Shown: one piece after another, positions 28,715-37,898 of the stretch
Layout of the letters: each line of letters starts with the position of its first letter
Numbering within the stretch: position 1 is the first letter of the stretch
DNA from: Psychrobacter sp. JB385
GTDB taxonomy: Bacteria > Pseudomonadota > Gammaproteobacteria > Pseudomonadales > Moraxellaceae
Assembly (NCBI RefSeq): GCF_900163785.1
Contig: NZ_FUKN01000014.1
Coordinates: forward strand, 186,001-250,000
DNA: 64,000 nucleotides
Direction: 5' to 3'
Notes under the pieces: generated by a model
What the model was told of the DNA's origin: nothing
The model's database searches: none
Seen by the model: the letters and a program-made list of their open reading frames with translations, nothing else
Program-made: the position numbers and the translations under genes

Positions 28715-30220
28715 TTAAGCAAAGGCTTTTAAACGAGCGCGGCCATTGACTACTGCTTGCTTAACTTGGTTTGGTGCAGTGCCGCCCAAGTGGTCACGGG
28801 CTGCTAGTGAGCCTTCTAGCGTGAGGTAATCAAAAACATCATCGCCGATTGCATCGCTGAACTGTTGTAGCTGTGCCAAAGATAGGTCACTCAAATCAAC
28901 GCCCTCTTTGATACCCAAAGCAACGGCATTACCAACCACTTCGTGTGCATCACGGAACGCTACACCATTACGTACCAGATAATCGGCTAAATCAGTGGCA
29001 GTTGCATAACCTTTCATAGTAGCAGCACGCATATTTTCTTTATTTGGCGTGATATTCGGTAGCATATCAGCGAAGGCAAGGAGCGATCCTGTCAGTGTAT
29101 CAACGCAATCAAAAAGGGGTTCTTTGTCTTCTTGATTGTCTTTATTGTAAGCAAGTGGTTGGCTTTTCATAAGGCTCAGCAAGGTCATAAGCTGACCGAA
29201 CACACGCGCGGCTTTACCACGTACCAATTCAGGCACGTCTGGGTTTTTCTTTTGCGGCATGATAGAGGAGCCAGTACAGAAGCGGTCTGGTATCTGCACA
29301 AAGTTGAATTGTGCTGACATCCACAAAATGATCTCTTCACTCATGCGTGACATATGCATCATGAGAATAGAAGCCGCTGAGGTAAACTCAATCGCAAAAT
29401 CACGATCTGAGACGGCATCAAGTGAGTTTTGGCAAATGCCTTCAAAGCCTAATAATTCAGCCGTAATGGTACGATCGATAGGAAAGGTTGTACCAGCAAG
29501 CGCCGCGCTGCCAAGTGGCATCTGATTGATACGGCGACGTGCATCGACGAGGCGTTCGGTATCGCGATACAACATCTCAAACCATGCCATGACATGATGA
29601 CCAAAGCTGACAGGCTGCGCGGTTTGCAAGTGCGTGAAGCCTGGCATGATGGTGGTGGTATGTTGTTCAGCCAAATCAAGCAGACCGCTTTGCAGACGCA
29701 CCAACAGGGCAATGATGTTATCCGTCTCTTCACGTAACCAAAGACGAATATCCGTGGCCACTTGGTCGTTACGGCTACGTCCAGTGTGTAGCTTTTTGCC
29801 GACCGAACCGATAATGTCTGTCAACCGTGATTCGACGTTCATGTGTACGTCTTCAAGCGCGATAGACCAGTTAAAGTCGCCCGCTTCAATCTCACGTAAC
29901 ACTTGCTGGAGACCATCAATAATGGTGGCAACTTCCTCAGCGGTTAAAATGCCGCACTCTTTAAGCATGGTCGCGTGAGCAATTGAGCCTTGGATATCAT
30001 GACGGGCAAAGCGTTGATCAAAACCGACAGAGGCGGTAAAAGCGGCCACAAAACTGTCGGTTGCTTCGCTAAATCGACCACCCCACATCTGCTGGCCCTG
30101 ACTGCTTCCAGTAGCGTTCTGTGAAGCGGTGTTGGTTATTGAAGCTTCTGTGCTAGAATCAGAAGCAGAAACGTTTATATTTGATTCAGGATTACTATGG
30201 TTTGAAGAATTGGCATTCAT
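28715..30220 (-). CDS. argH: Argininosuccinate lyase
   Basis: ArgH splits argininosuccinate into arginine and fumarate, the last step of arginine synthesis. The family core begins at [32 protein letters not shown] and includes [43 protein letters not shown], and the signature [20 protein letters not shown]. With the ATG at 30220 the protein has an about 42-residue Asn/Ser/Thr-rich N-terminal extension ([13 protein letters not shown]...) that E. coli ArgH lacks; a shorter start cannot be excluded. It lies divergent to the algZ-like gene, the same neighbourhood as in Pseudomonas (argH / algZ-algR-hemC-hemD). Confidence 0.96.
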   Translation of the reverse strand: MNANSSNHSNPESNINVSASDSSTEASITNTASQNATGSSQGQQMWGGRFSEATDSFVAAFTASVGFDQRFARHDIQGSIAHATMLKECGILTAEEVATIIDGLQQVLREIEAGDFNWSIALEDVHMNVESRLTDIIGSVGKKLHTGRSRNDQVATDIRLWLREETDNIIALLVRLQSGLLDLAEQHTTTIMPGFTHLQTAQPVSFGHHVMAWFEMLYRDTERLVDARRRINQMPLGSAALAGTTFPIDRTITAELLGFEGICQNSLDAVSDRDFAIEFTSAASILMMHMSRMSEEIILWMSAQFNFVQIPDRFCTGSSIMPQKKNPDVPELVRGKAARVFGQLMTLLSLMKSQPLAYNKDNQEDKEPLFDCVDTLTGSLLAFADMLPNITPNKENMRAATMKGYATATDLADYLVRNGVAFRDAHEVVGNAVALGIKEGVDLSDLSLAQLQQFSDAIGDDVFDYLTLEGSLAARDHLGGTAPNQVKQAVVNGRARLKAFA

Positions 30221-31353
30221 ATCGGTACAGGACAAGTCAAGAGAATAAGAACTCAAGTATAGCAAAGGATGAGGTTGCCTTACTAGCGGAGCGCTTAGAG
30301 TTTTTTATTCCCAAGCTCATGGACGTCATGAGACCTTGGCAGTGGCTACTGTACATCTTTTTTTGGTCATTGTTTGTGACCGTGATGGAGCGCCATGGCT
30401 TAGCCACTTGGTCAGATTTCCTGATTAAATTTTCATGTAGATTTATTCAAAACATATTAATTGTTATACCCTCTTTATACCTTGTCGATTACCTACGGCC
30501 TATCTTCAAGCATGCCAGTATCTCAAGCGTGACTATTCGTGTCGTATTACTCATGATGCTGGCTTCTATCATATCCATGACTTCGGTGATGCTGGTTACG
30601 GTCAATATTGGCTTGGAAGAATACGACTTACAAACGTTTATTTTCAATGTATTGTTTGATACGTTATTCACAGGCGGTTTTACTCTCGTATTTTTACTCT
30701 ACTTTTTGCGTATCCATCGCGAGCTCAATGCGCTCAAGTCATCGTTTGAGTATAAGTTGGCCACACAAAACGACATAATCAAAGCCCGTATCGCCCCGCA
30801 TTTTTTCTTTAATACGCTAAACACCCTGACTTCGCTCATAGAATCTAATCCAGCAAGGGCTTCGTCCTTATTGCAACACGTCTCTGCGCTGTTTCGTGCC
30901 AGTTTTACAGGCGCGCATGAAGTCAGTTTTGAAGAAGAAATTGCCCTTTGTGAGCATTATTTGGCCATTGAATCGAGTCGTTTGGCAGATAAGCTTGAAG
31001 TCAGTTGGCAGCTGCCTGATGAGGATGTCATGTATGATATGGTTATCACAGCGCTCACGTTACAAAGCGTGCTAGAAAAAATGCTGATTAATGTGGTCGA
31101 GATGACGACTGAGACCATCTCTATAGAGATTAAAGTAACGTGGGAGCAGCACCGAGTAATCACCGTTATCAGTGTCGACTTACCCAAAAAGACCTTGATT
31201 GTGAATTATAATTTGCGTCAACATATGGATTTTCATATCCAAACGGAGCGCTTACGTGCCTATTTTGGTCACAGCTCCGACATCAAAAGTATCATTACCA
31301 GTACCCAAATCATCACGGTCATGGACTATCCGTTGCAGGATGTCAGTTTATAA
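30181..31353 (+). CDS. algZ: AlgZ/FimS-like sensor histidine kinase with degenerate ATPase region
   Basis: This protein has about four transmembrane segments (from [15 protein letters not shown] to [12 protein letters not shown]), then the LytS-type phosphoacceptor motif [41 protein letters not shown]. The following region should be the ATP-binding domain, but the N box (usually ENAVRHG) reads [10 protein letters not shown] and no DxGxG box is seen. FimS/AlgZ of Pseudomonas is likewise an unorthodox kinase. The start is uncertain: the conserved EFFIPKL region lies before the first ATG (30319), so a non-ATG start, TTG at 30181 or 30202, is implied, overlapping the divergent argH 5' end. Identity as AlgZ rests strongly on its place next to algR and hemCD. 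Confidence 0.8.
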   Translation: MIQDYYGLKNWHSYRYRTSQENKNSSIAKDEVALLAERLEFFIPKLMDVMRPWQWLLYIFFWSLFVTVMERHGLATWSDFLIKFSCRFIQNILIVIPSLYLVDYLRPIFKHASISSVTIRVVLLMMLASIISMTSVMLVTVNIGLEEYDLQTFIFNVLFDTLFTGGFTLVFLLYFLRIHRELNALKSSFEYKLATQNDIIKARIAPHFFFNTLNTLTSLIESNPARASSLLQHVSALFRASFTGAHEVSFEEEIALCEHYLAIESSRLADKLEVSWQLPDEDVMYDMVITALTLQSVLEKMLINVVEMTTETISIEIKVTWEQHRVITVISVDLPKKTLIVNYNLRQHMDFHIQTERLRAYFGHSSDIKSIITSTQIITVMDYPLQDVSL

Positions 31354-31402
31354 TCCATCTACCTTCTAAGTTTGCCCGTTTTTTCTGCGCTAAAACTGAG
31401 CA

Positions 31403-31418
31403 TGGCACACTTATTGCA
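31403..31418 (+). promoter_or_regulatory. Putative sigma-54 (RpoN) promoter upstream of algR
   Basis: TGGCACACTTATTGCA fits the -24/-12 consensus TGGCAC-N5-TTGCA without mismatch; GG (31404-31405) and GC (31416-31417) are separated by exactly 10 bases. Transcription would start near 31429, about 150 bases before the algR ATG. A TATAAT at 31424 may be an alternative sigma-70 -10 box, but has no good -35. Confidence 0.6.
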
Positions 31419-31580
31419 TCTCTTATAATAAACTTACTAGTAATAGAAACGTATTGACTATACCAAAAATAAGTACATTCGGGCCTTAGTATTCAAGGAT
31501 TGAGCTTTGCCTCAGATAATAGTCAGTAATTGCTAGTACGATGGAAAATATATTAAGTCTGCCCGAAGATAGGAGTTTAC

Positions 31581-32318
31581 ATGCGTATCGTAGTTTGTGA
31601 TGATGAGCCGCTAGCGCGTGAGCGTTTGGTCAGAATTGTCCAAGAGTCAGGTCACGAAGTCGTTGCTCAAGCAACCACTGGGGCAGAAGCCATTATTGCT
31701 GTCAAAAGCAAGCAGCCAGATATTATATTGTTAGACATTCGTATGCCTGAAATGGACGGTGTCAATTGTGCGCAAGAGCTTGCCAAACTTGAGCATCCGC
31801 CAGCGATTATATTTGTCACCGCGTATGACCATTATGCAATCGCGGCGCTCAAAGCCAGTGCAATTGGGTATCTGTTGAAGCCTGCCAATAAAGACGAATT
31901 ATTAGAAGCACTAAATAAAGCCAAAAATCTAAACGCGGCTCAGTTAAATGAGATTCGTAAGCTTGAAAACCCAGCAGCCCGACCAGTACGTGAACACATC
32001 GCTGCTCGCACGCACCGCGGGGTTGAGCTGATTAAATTTAAAGACATCTATTATTTTACCGCCGACCAAAAATATGTCAAAGTACGTCACAAGGATGGAG
32101 TAGTACTGATTGACGAAACCCTAAAAGAGCTGGAACAGGAATTTGGTGATCGACTCTTCCGAGTGCATCGTAATGCGATTATCAATCTCAGTTTTCTCGA
32201 TTTTTTAGAGACGCTGGATGCAGGGCAGTATCAGATACGCTTCAAGGGCATCACTGAGACATTGGCAGTTAGCCGTCGTCACTTGCCTGCGCTGCGTGAT
32301 AAAATTCAAAGCATGTAA
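31581..32318 (+). CDS. algR: LytTR-family response regulator AlgR
   Basis: The 245-residue protein has a receiver domain (acidic pair Asp7/Asp8, phosphoacceptor Asp52 in LLDIRMPEMDG, Thr in FVTAYD, Lys in LLKPANKDEL) and a C-terminal LytTR DNA-binding domain (about residues 140-240: RTHRGVELIKFKDIYYFTADQKYVKVRHKDG, RVHRNAIINLSFLD, VSRRHLPALRDKI). In Pseudomonas AlgR controls type IV pili, alginate and virulence genes together with FimS/AlgZ. AGGAG precedes the ATG. It is 227 bases from the kinase gene, with its own promoter candidate in between, and a terminator follows. Confidence 0.93.
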   Translation: MRIVVCDDEPLARERLVRIVQESGHEVVAQATTGAEAIIAVKSKQPDIILLDIRMPEMDGVNCAQELAKLEHPPAIIFVTAYDHYAIAALKASAIGYLLKPANKDELLEALNKAKNLNAAQLNEIRKLENPAARPVREHIAARTHRGVELIKFKDIYYFTADQKYVKVRHKDGVVLIDETLKELEQEFGDRLFRVHRNAIINLSFLDFLETLDAGQYQIRFKGITETLAVSRRHLPALRDKIQSM

Positions 32319-32359
32319 CTGCTGAGACTCTGATCAACATCATCATCCCGTATCATCAA

Positions 32360-32393
32360 ACCCTTATTTATGCTTAAATAGGGGTATTTTTTT
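32360..32393 (+). terminator. Intrinsic terminator of algR
   Basis: ACCCTTATTTA pairs with TAAATAGGGGT (one G-T pair) followed by ATTTTTTT; it separates algR from the hem genes. Confidence 0.82.
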
Positions 32394-32458
32394 GTGTCAG
32401 TATTGATAGTCAGTAACGGGTATTGCCCGTAAGCTATGGCAAATTATCCATGTTTCTC

Positions 32459-32522
32459 AGTACCAAAATTTTTAAGTACTAAAACTTCTTAGTACTGAAG
32501 TTTTTAAGTGCTGTTATTTGAA
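32459..32522 (+). repeat. Four imperfect 16-bp tandem repeats upstream of hemC
   Basis: Units at 32459-32474, 32475-32490, 32491-32506 and 32507-32522 each begin AGTACY or AGTGCT and continue with an A/T-rich half; the first reads AGTACCAAAATTTTTA, the second AGTACTAAAACTTCTT, the third AGTACTGAAGTTTTTA. They end about 50 bases before the hemC start, in the likely promoter region, and may be regulator-binding sites or a slippage-prone spacer. Confidence 0.75.
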
Positions 32523-32573
32523 TATGAGTATCTACGTACTGACAGTATAGTATCAAATTTATCGAGGTCCTTT

Positions 32574-33608
32574 ATGAGCAACCCGCAGCAATCTGCTTTG
32601 ACTACCTTGACGATTGCCACCCGTCAGAGTCCATTGGCATTATGGCAAGCTGAGCATATTCGTGCTCGCCTGCTTGAGATGTACCCTGATTTGACAATTC
32701 AATTACTAAAAATTGTCACTAAGGGTGACAAGATTTTGGACACACCTTTGGCCAAAATTGGCGGAAAAGGCTTATTTGTCAAAGAGCTGGAACAAGCTTT
32801 GTATGATAAGCAGGCAGACATTGCCGTGCATTCACTAAAAGATGTGCCAATGCAGTTACCAGAAGGCCTAACGCTGGGTGTCTACTGCAAGCGTGCGTCA
32901 CCCACTGATGCTTTTGTTTCTAACACCTATGAGAGTATTGATGAGTTGCCGCAAGGGGCTATTGTTGGAACATCAAGCTTGCGCCGCCAGTGTCAAATCA
33001 AAGCCTACCGTCCCGATTTACAGATCAAAACGCTGCGCGGCAATGTGGGTACTCGTTTGGGCAAATTAGATGCAGGCGAGTATGATGCCATTATTTTAGC
33101 GACCAGCGGGTTACAGCGTATTGAGTTAAATGAGCGTATACGTGGCGAGCTTGATATAGATGCTTGTTTACCTGCCGTTGGACAAGGTGCGTTGGCGATT
33201 GAGTGCCGTGAAGGTGACGATGAGGTATTGAAGCTATTAGCGCCGTTGAACGATGATAAAGCTCGTATTCGCCTCATTGCAGAACGTGCATTAAACCGTC
33301 ATTTAGACGGCGGTTGTCAGGTGCCTATTGCCGCTTATGCGGTGCTCCAAATGGCGGATGAAACCGATGCCAATAATGATCACAATGGCGATAACGGCAA
33401 TAATGACGGTGGCAATGTGCTATGGCTACGTGGCAGGGTAGGAGCAGCAGACGGTAGCAAGCTGCTAAAAGCAGAGAAGCGGGTGACACTGGTCGGCACA
33501 CAAGCTGATCTAGAAGTGCAAGCCAATCAGTTGGGTATCGATGTGGCCAAGAAGCTACTTGCTGATGGCGCAGGTGACATTTTATCCGCGATTTATCACC
33601 CTGAATAA
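32574..33608 (+). CDS. hemC: Porphobilinogen deaminase (hydroxymethylbilane synthase)
   Basis: HemC polymerises four porphobilinogens to hydroxymethylbilane in heme synthesis. The start at 32574 is chosen for the GAGG ribosome binding site seven bases upstream; a GTG at 32508 falls in the tandem repeats. Family blocks: [81 protein letters not shown] and [15 protein letters not shown], whose Cys carries the dipyrromethane cofactor. At 344 residues it is about 30 longer than usual owing to an Asn/Asp/Gly-rich loop at about residues 261-281 in the C-terminal domain. Confidence 0.96.
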   Translation: MSNPQQSALTTLTIATRQSPLALWQAEHIRARLLEMYPDLTIQLLKIVTKGDKILDTPLAKIGGKGLFVKELEQALYDKQADIAVHSLKDVPMQLPEGLTLGVYCKRASPTDAFVSNTYESIDELPQGAIVGTSSLRRQCQIKAYRPDLQIKTLRGNVGTRLGKLDAGEYDAIILATSGLQRIELNERIRGELDIDACLPAVGQGALAIECREGDDEVLKLLAPLNDDKARIRLIAERALNRHLDGGCQVPIAAYAVLQMADETDANNDHNGDNGNNDGGNVLWLRGRVGAADGSKLLKAEKRVTLVGTQADLEVQANQLGIDVAKKLLADGAGDILSAIYHPE

Positions 33609-33650
33609 GATGTGAGCCATCTGGCCATCAACCGTTATGCATATCGGTCT

Positions 33651-34652
33651 ATGAATGAACCGATTTTATCAGTCTTTTGTCATGGTACTCGTATGTTATC
33701 GTCCACCGATCTTAAGTCTAAAAACGCCTGCCAGTCCATCAGCCAGACACTATCTTCGCCGCAATTGGTCATCAATACGCGACCAGTAGAGCGTGCGGCA
33801 CCCTTGACGCAATGTTTACAAGTAGCGGGGTTGAGTGTGATTGACATGCCGATGTTGACATTACAATCACGGGCCATGACTGATAATGACATGATGACGA
33901 TGCATCAATGGTTGGCAGGAGCGTACAAGGCACTGGTGGTAGTCAGTCCCACTGCTGCCGCATCAGGTTTGGCAGCTTGGCAATTGCTTGAGCGTGACAC
34001 ACAAGGCAGTGCCGAGCAGCAGGTAGATAGAGCAGCATGTGAGACTTTAAAAGTACCAAGTCCTCTCATTGCTGTTGGTGATGCCACGGCGGCGGTCTTG
34101 AAACGTGCCAAATTAGACACGACAAGCCACCAAGTATGCCAACCCAAAATTGCGAACAACGAAGGCATGCTGGCCATGCCTGAAATTGAGCGTTTACAAA
34201 CAGGAGACAAGCTACTGATATGGCGCGGGCTTGGTGGACGACGATTGTTGGTCGATACCTTAGAGGCGCGCGGTGTCCATATCGATAGCATTGCGTGGTA
34301 TGAGCGTGTGATGCCGATTGAGGCAATGGCACAATATCAGCAGTGGCTACAAAGGTTTGTACAGCCCGATACGGTTAACGGTCGTACGCAGCAGGATATG
34401 GCGCTATCAAGCCAGTCCAAGCCTATCGTTATTGTCAGTAGTGGGACGGCTTTTGAGCATTGGTCAACTGTGGTTAATGAAACCGCAAAGCACGCTGTGC
34501 TATCAAATATGTCACTGACATTGTCCGATTTTGCCTATGTTGTATTGGGTGAGCGTTTGACTCACTGGGTGGCACAACAACAATTAACACATTGGCGTGT
34601 GGATGATTTGTCACCCGAAACTATTTTGACGGCTATCGTCTCAAACACTTAA
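33651..34652 (+). CDS. hemD: Uroporphyrinogen-III synthase
   Basis: HemD cyclises hydroxymethylbilane with inversion of ring D. The sequence is poorly conserved, as is usual for the family, but shows LVINTRPVERAAPLTQCLQVAGLSVIDMPMLTL at the N-terminal core, LVVVSPTAAASGLA, LIAVGDATAAVLKRA and the DKLLIWRGLGGRRLLVDTLEARGV...WYERV pattern typical of U3S. The start is uncertain: GTG at 33612 lies 3 bases after hemC, ATG at 33651 is used here, and ATG at 33693 is also possible; all leave extra residues before the core. Position directly after hemC makes the assignment firm. Confidence 0.9.
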   Translation: MNEPILSVFCHGTRMLSSTDLKSKNACQSISQTLSSPQLVINTRPVERAAPLTQCLQVAGLSVIDMPMLTLQSRAMTDNDMMTMHQWLAGAYKALVVVSPTAAASGLAAWQLLERDTQGSAEQQVDRAACETLKVPSPLIAVGDATAAVLKRAKLDTTSHQVCQPKIANNEGMLAMPEIERLQTGDKLLIWRGLGGRRLLVDTLEARGVHIDSIAWYERVMPIEAMAQYQQWLQRFVQPDTVNGRTQQDMALSSQSKPIVIVSSGTAFEHWSTVVNETAKHAVLSNMSLTLSDFAYVVLGERLTHWVAQQQLTHWRVDDLSPETILTAIVSNT

Positions 34653-34724
34653 GCCTCAAACACTTAGTATTTTTTATTTACTTGCGATAAATATGTTCAC
34701 ATTTATCCATAACGGTACGGCCTT

Positions 34725-35726
34725 ATGTCCATGAATTCTGAATCATTGTCTAAAGATCCATCTCCTGTACAACAGCGCCGGCAAGCGACTATGTTTTTGC
34801 TAAGATTGCAGTGGGTGGTTATTTTATTGCTGATTGCTGCATTACTGGCGCTATACATTAACCAACAGCGTTTTCAGCAAAACGTTAATGAACGTTTGCA
34901 AAGCAATGAACACGTCGCTAGCCGTCTCAATGAGATGGATGATCGAATCTTTGCAATGAGTCAGCAGACTCTGCCAGAGCCAAGTACGGTGGCCAGTAGC
35001 CAAGCTCAGAACCAGTTGGACTTATTGCGTATTCAAACCAAAGCGGCGGATCGATTGCTGGTAGACAATAACAGCAGTGCGGCGATAGAGTTGTTGCGAG
35101 GTCTACACTGGCAGCTTTCTCAAAGCAATAATGAGATCGCCCCAGCTCTTACCGTTGTCATCAAGCAAAGTTTGATAAAAGACATTGAGCGCTTGCAAGC
35201 AAAAAGTGCTCAACCCAGTCCTTGGCAACTCCAAAACCTTGCTATCCAAAATATGCAAGATTTTTTGCACGACTATGAGCGGACCATGACCGCCAATGCA
35301 CTGAGTCGAAGTGCTGACAATAAAATGAGTCTAACGCGCCAGCAGCTGGTGATTCACGAGGTGATTATGACCTTGAACTTAGCGATTCAAGCAAGCAACA
35401 TGCGCGAGAGAGAGCAGTTGATTGTCTATCTGAGTCAAGCGCGCAAACAACTACAAACCTTGGTGTCTCAAGATTTACTGGCGCGAAGTACCGTGCCACA
35501 AATGTCAGCACCCGCGTCAAAAGCCAAAGAAGCCACTACCAATGGTGACTCAAACAATTCTGATTTAGACGTTGAAACCAACGCATCTGACGAAGGCCGT
35601 TTACCAATCAAATCGTCTCCTACAGATATTCCAGAAGTGATAGACGAGCTGGATCAGCTGATTACCAATGCGCCAAAAACAACCCCATTATTGACCACCC
35701 AAATTTTAGAAAAGCCGCCACGTTGA
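34725..35726 (+). CDS. hemX: HemX-like membrane protein of the hem operon
   Basis: The 333-residue protein has a short cytoplasmic N-terminus, one transmembrane segment (MFLLRLQWVVILLLIAALLALYI, about residues 24-46), a heptad-patterned region with NERLQSNEHVASRLNEMDDRI, and a periplasmic helical domain with LLVDNNSSAAIELLRGLHWQL followed by a disordered Thr/Ser/Asp-rich tail. This is the layout of the proteobacterial HemX found after hemCD; the old name uroporphyrinogen-III C-methyltransferase is not supported, since no methyltransferase motif is present. Sequence divergence is considerable, so the name rests partly on position. The function is unknown. Confidence 0.72.
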   Translation: MSMNSESLSKDPSPVQQRRQATMFLLRLQWVVILLLIAALLALYINQQRFQQNVNERLQSNEHVASRLNEMDDRIFAMSQQTLPEPSTVASSQAQNQLDLLRIQTKAADRLLVDNNSSAAIELLRGLHWQLSQSNNEIAPALTVVIKQSLIKDIERLQAKSAQPSPWQLQNLAIQNMQDFLHDYERTMTANALSRSADNKMSLTRQQLVIHEVIMTLNLAIQASNMREREQLIVYLSQARKQLQTLVSQDLLARSTVPQMSAPASKAKEATTNGDSNNSDLDVETNASDEGRLPIKSSPTDIPEVIDELDQLITNAPKTTPLLTTQILEKPPR

Positions 35727-35774
35727 TCACCAATGCGCGAGCGCTATATTCATAAAAATAAGAGACAAGACACT

Positions 35775-36266
35775 ATGGATCGTTTTGAACAAACCACCAA
35801 TCTCACCGCTGACGTTTTAGACAGTGAGTACCCTAAAGAGTTGGCACATTATCCCATCATGCATCGACAGCCGATACATTGGGGTGAGATGGACGCCTTT
35901 AACCACTTAAATAATGTGGTCTACTATCGTTATGCTGAATCCGCACGGATTGGCTATTTGCAAGCGTTAGGGATGTTTGATGGGAGTATGGTCACGGTGC
36001 TTGCGCAATCAAGTTGCCAATACTTGCGCCCAGTGACTTACCCTGATACCTTATTATTGGGAGTGCGTTGCCAGCGTTTGGGCAATACCAGTATCGTGAT
36101 GGAGTATAGCTATTATAGCACTGCACAAAAAGCCATCGTGGCGACAGCTGAAGCGGTCGTAGTGCGTTTAGAAAGTAATGGTAAAGACAAACGGCCTTGG
36201 ACAGAAGCAGAACGTGAACGATTATTTGCATTAGAAGAAAAAGTTGGTCACGTCCCTAACACTTGA
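35775..36266 (+). CDS. Hotdog-fold acyl-CoA thioesterase
   Basis: The product (about 163 residues from the ATG at 35775, which has AAGAGA upstream; an ATG at 35733 would add 14) carries the 4-hydroxybenzoyl-CoA thioesterase/YbgC-type signature HWGEMDAFNHLNNVVYYRYAESARI, in which the Asp is the catalytic residue and HLNN is the substrate loop. The rest (SCQYLRPVTYPDTLLLGVRCQRLGNTSIVMEYSYYS, ATAEAVVVRLE) forms the usual strand series. It likely hydrolyses acyl-CoA; chain length is not predictable. It follows the hemX-like gene within 50 bases and so ends the hem transcription unit. Confidence 0.9.
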   Translation: MDRFEQTTNLTADVLDSEYPKELAHYPIMHRQPIHWGEMDAFNHLNNVVYYRYAESARIGYLQALGMFDGSMVTVLAQSSCQYLRPVTYPDTLLLGVRCQRLGNTSIVMEYSYYSTAQKAIVATAEAVVVRLESNGKDKRPWTEAERERLFALEEKVGHVPNT

Positions 36267-36321
36267 AGTAAGAGGAATTTTGCTCAGTTAAAATACGTCT
36301 TAAACAGTAAACGTATTAGAT

Positions 36322-36359
36322 AAAAAAAGGCACGCCAACGTTGATGGGCGTGCCTTTTT
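36322..36359. terminator. Bidirectional terminator
   Basis: AAAAAGGCACGCC / GGCGTGCCTTTTT 13-bp stem with A-run left and T-run right between the convergent thioesterase and ribB-type genes. Confidence 0.92.
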
Positions 36360-36393
36360 CATATTTATTTGTCACTTAACGATGCAAAACCGA

Positions 36394-37506
36394 TCAGTCT
36401 TGGTTTGGTGAATGAACAAAATCCACCACATTTAGCTCAAAGCCTGATAAGGCATAAAATTTCATGGGTGATGACAATAGACGCATGTCACGAACCCCAA
36501 GATGACGCAATATCTGCGCGCCCACCCCAATGCTACGATATGGCTGCTTGGTAATGGTCGATGACGGCTGATTGTTTGAAGCATTATCCAGTGCCTCGCC
36601 CAAATCAACGGGCTGATGACTACCGACCCACACCAAAACCCCACGATCTGACGCACTGATTTCTTGTAGCGCCGATTGTACACTCCAACCACCGCGACCA
36701 GTGGTGTCGTTTTTGGCAGCGAACAAATCACGCAATGGATGGAAGCCGTGTACCCGTACCGTGCTGACGCCTTCGCTCACATCACCTTTGACTAATGCCA
36801 AATGCGTTTCATCAGCGCCAAACTCGCGGAAACGATGCAACGTAAAGGTGCCATATTCGGTTTCAAAAGGATAGGTTTCAACCTCTTCTACCGTTTGTTC
36901 ATTGGCGATACGGTAGTTGATAAGGTCAGCAATCGTTCCTATCTTGATGTCATGCTCTTTTGCAAATATCTCAAGATCATCACGGCGCGCCATCGTACCA
37001 TCAGCATTGATGATTTCTACAATCACAGCAGCTGGCTCAAGACCTGCCAATCGTGCCAAATCACACCCAGCTTCAGTATGGCCAGCACGATGAAGAACGC
37101 CGCCATTTTGTGCCATGATCGGGAAAATATGCCCAGGCTGGACAATGTCTTCTGGTTTTGCCGAAGAAGAAACGGCGGCTTGAATGGTGCGCGCGCGATC
37201 AGCGGCAGAGATGCCAGTGGTGACGCCTTCCGCGGCTTCAATAGACACCGTGAAGTTGGTACTGAATTTGGCTTCGTTGCGATCAGACATCAGCGGCAAT
37301 GCCAATTGCTGACAGCGCGCTTGTGATAAGGTCAGACACACCAAGCCGCGTGCGTGGGTAATCATAAAGTTGATGTCGTCAGGACGCACATGGGTCGCTG
37401 CCATGATGATATCGCCTTCATTCTCGCGGTCTTCGTCATCCATCAAGATGACCATTTTACCAGCACGAATGTCTTCGATAATCTCAGGAATCGTATGTAA
37501 ACTCAT
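36394..37506 (-). CDS. ribB: 3,4-dihydroxy-2-butanone 4-phosphate synthase with degenerate GTP cyclohydrolase II-like domain
   Basis: The N-terminal domain (residues 1-205) is a complete RibB that makes the four-carbon precursor of riboflavin: ILMDDEDRENEGDIIMAA, FMITHARGLVCLTL, TNFTVSIEAAEGVTTGISAADRA, GHIFPIMAQNGGVLHRAGHTEAGCDLARLAGL. The C-terminal 165 residues follow the RibA fold, but the zinc motif (C-x2-G-D...LRCDCG) is missing: VRVHGFHPLRDLFAAKND contains no Cys, and the catalytic segment is not recognisable. GTP cyclohydrolase II activity is therefore not expected, as in other proteobacterial RibBX-type proteins. The ATG at 37506 is chosen with GAG upstream; a TTG at 37518 is less likely. 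Confidence 0.93.
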   Translation of the reverse strand: MSLHTIPEIIEDIRAGKMVILMDDEDRENEGDIIMAATHVRPDDINFMITHARGLVCLTLSQARCQQLALPLMSDRNEAKFSTNFTVSIEAAEGVTTGISAADRARTIQAAVSSSAKPEDIVQPGHIFPIMAQNGGVLHRAGHTEAGCDLARLAGLEPAAVIVEIINADGTMARRDDLEIFAKEHDIKIGTIADLINYRIANEQTVEEVETYPFETEYGTFTLHRFREFGADETHLALVKGDVSEGVSTVRVHGFHPLRDLFAAKNDTTGRGGWSVQSALQEISASDRGVLVWVGSHQPVDLGEALDNASNNQPSSTITKQPYRSIGVGAQILRHLGVRDMRLLSSPMKFYALSGFELNVVDFVHSPNQD

Positions 37507-37898
37507 AGTAAATCTCAATATTTTATTATTTATAAATAAGTGTGATTTGGAATATAAAAAGCAATCTGCCTATTGTAGCAGCAGATGGCAAAACGCACTG
37601 TTATGGTTAAGCAAAATACGTTGTGGTTCATGCAAGTAATTCTCGATACGCCTCAATCATTACTTGTCTATATCACTATGGGGACATTTTAACGTTTTTT
37701 ATCCCAGCGTGCTGCGTCATCTCTGAACTATATTGACTAGACACTCAAAAATAGCCATCAGTTTTATCAATGATCAGGGCGCACTTGATTGATTGGTAGT
37801 TATCAAGTGTCTGTCATTAAGTGGCTTCTATTAAGAGCTTGTCATTCAATGACTGTCTTAACGGTAACGGCATGAACTGACTGAGTAGCCTTTGCCAA
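37507..37898. other. Intergenic region between rarA and the ribB-type gene
   Basis: About 390 bases holding the ribB promoter and the 3' end of the rarA transcript. I looked for an FMN riboswitch (RFN element) before ribB and did not see its conserved sequences. No gene or strong hairpin is visible. Confidence 0.5.

Noticed and set aside
28567-28749. Plus-strand frame of 60 codons between yggX and argH
   Set aside because: It runs through the argH terminator and into the end of argH and has no ribosome binding site.
33905-34291. Minus-strand frame opposite hemD
   Set aside because: Antisense shadow without ribosome binding site; hemD has full family support.
37507-37898. FMN riboswitch before the ribB-type gene
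   Set aside because: The conserved RFN sequences were looked for and not found.
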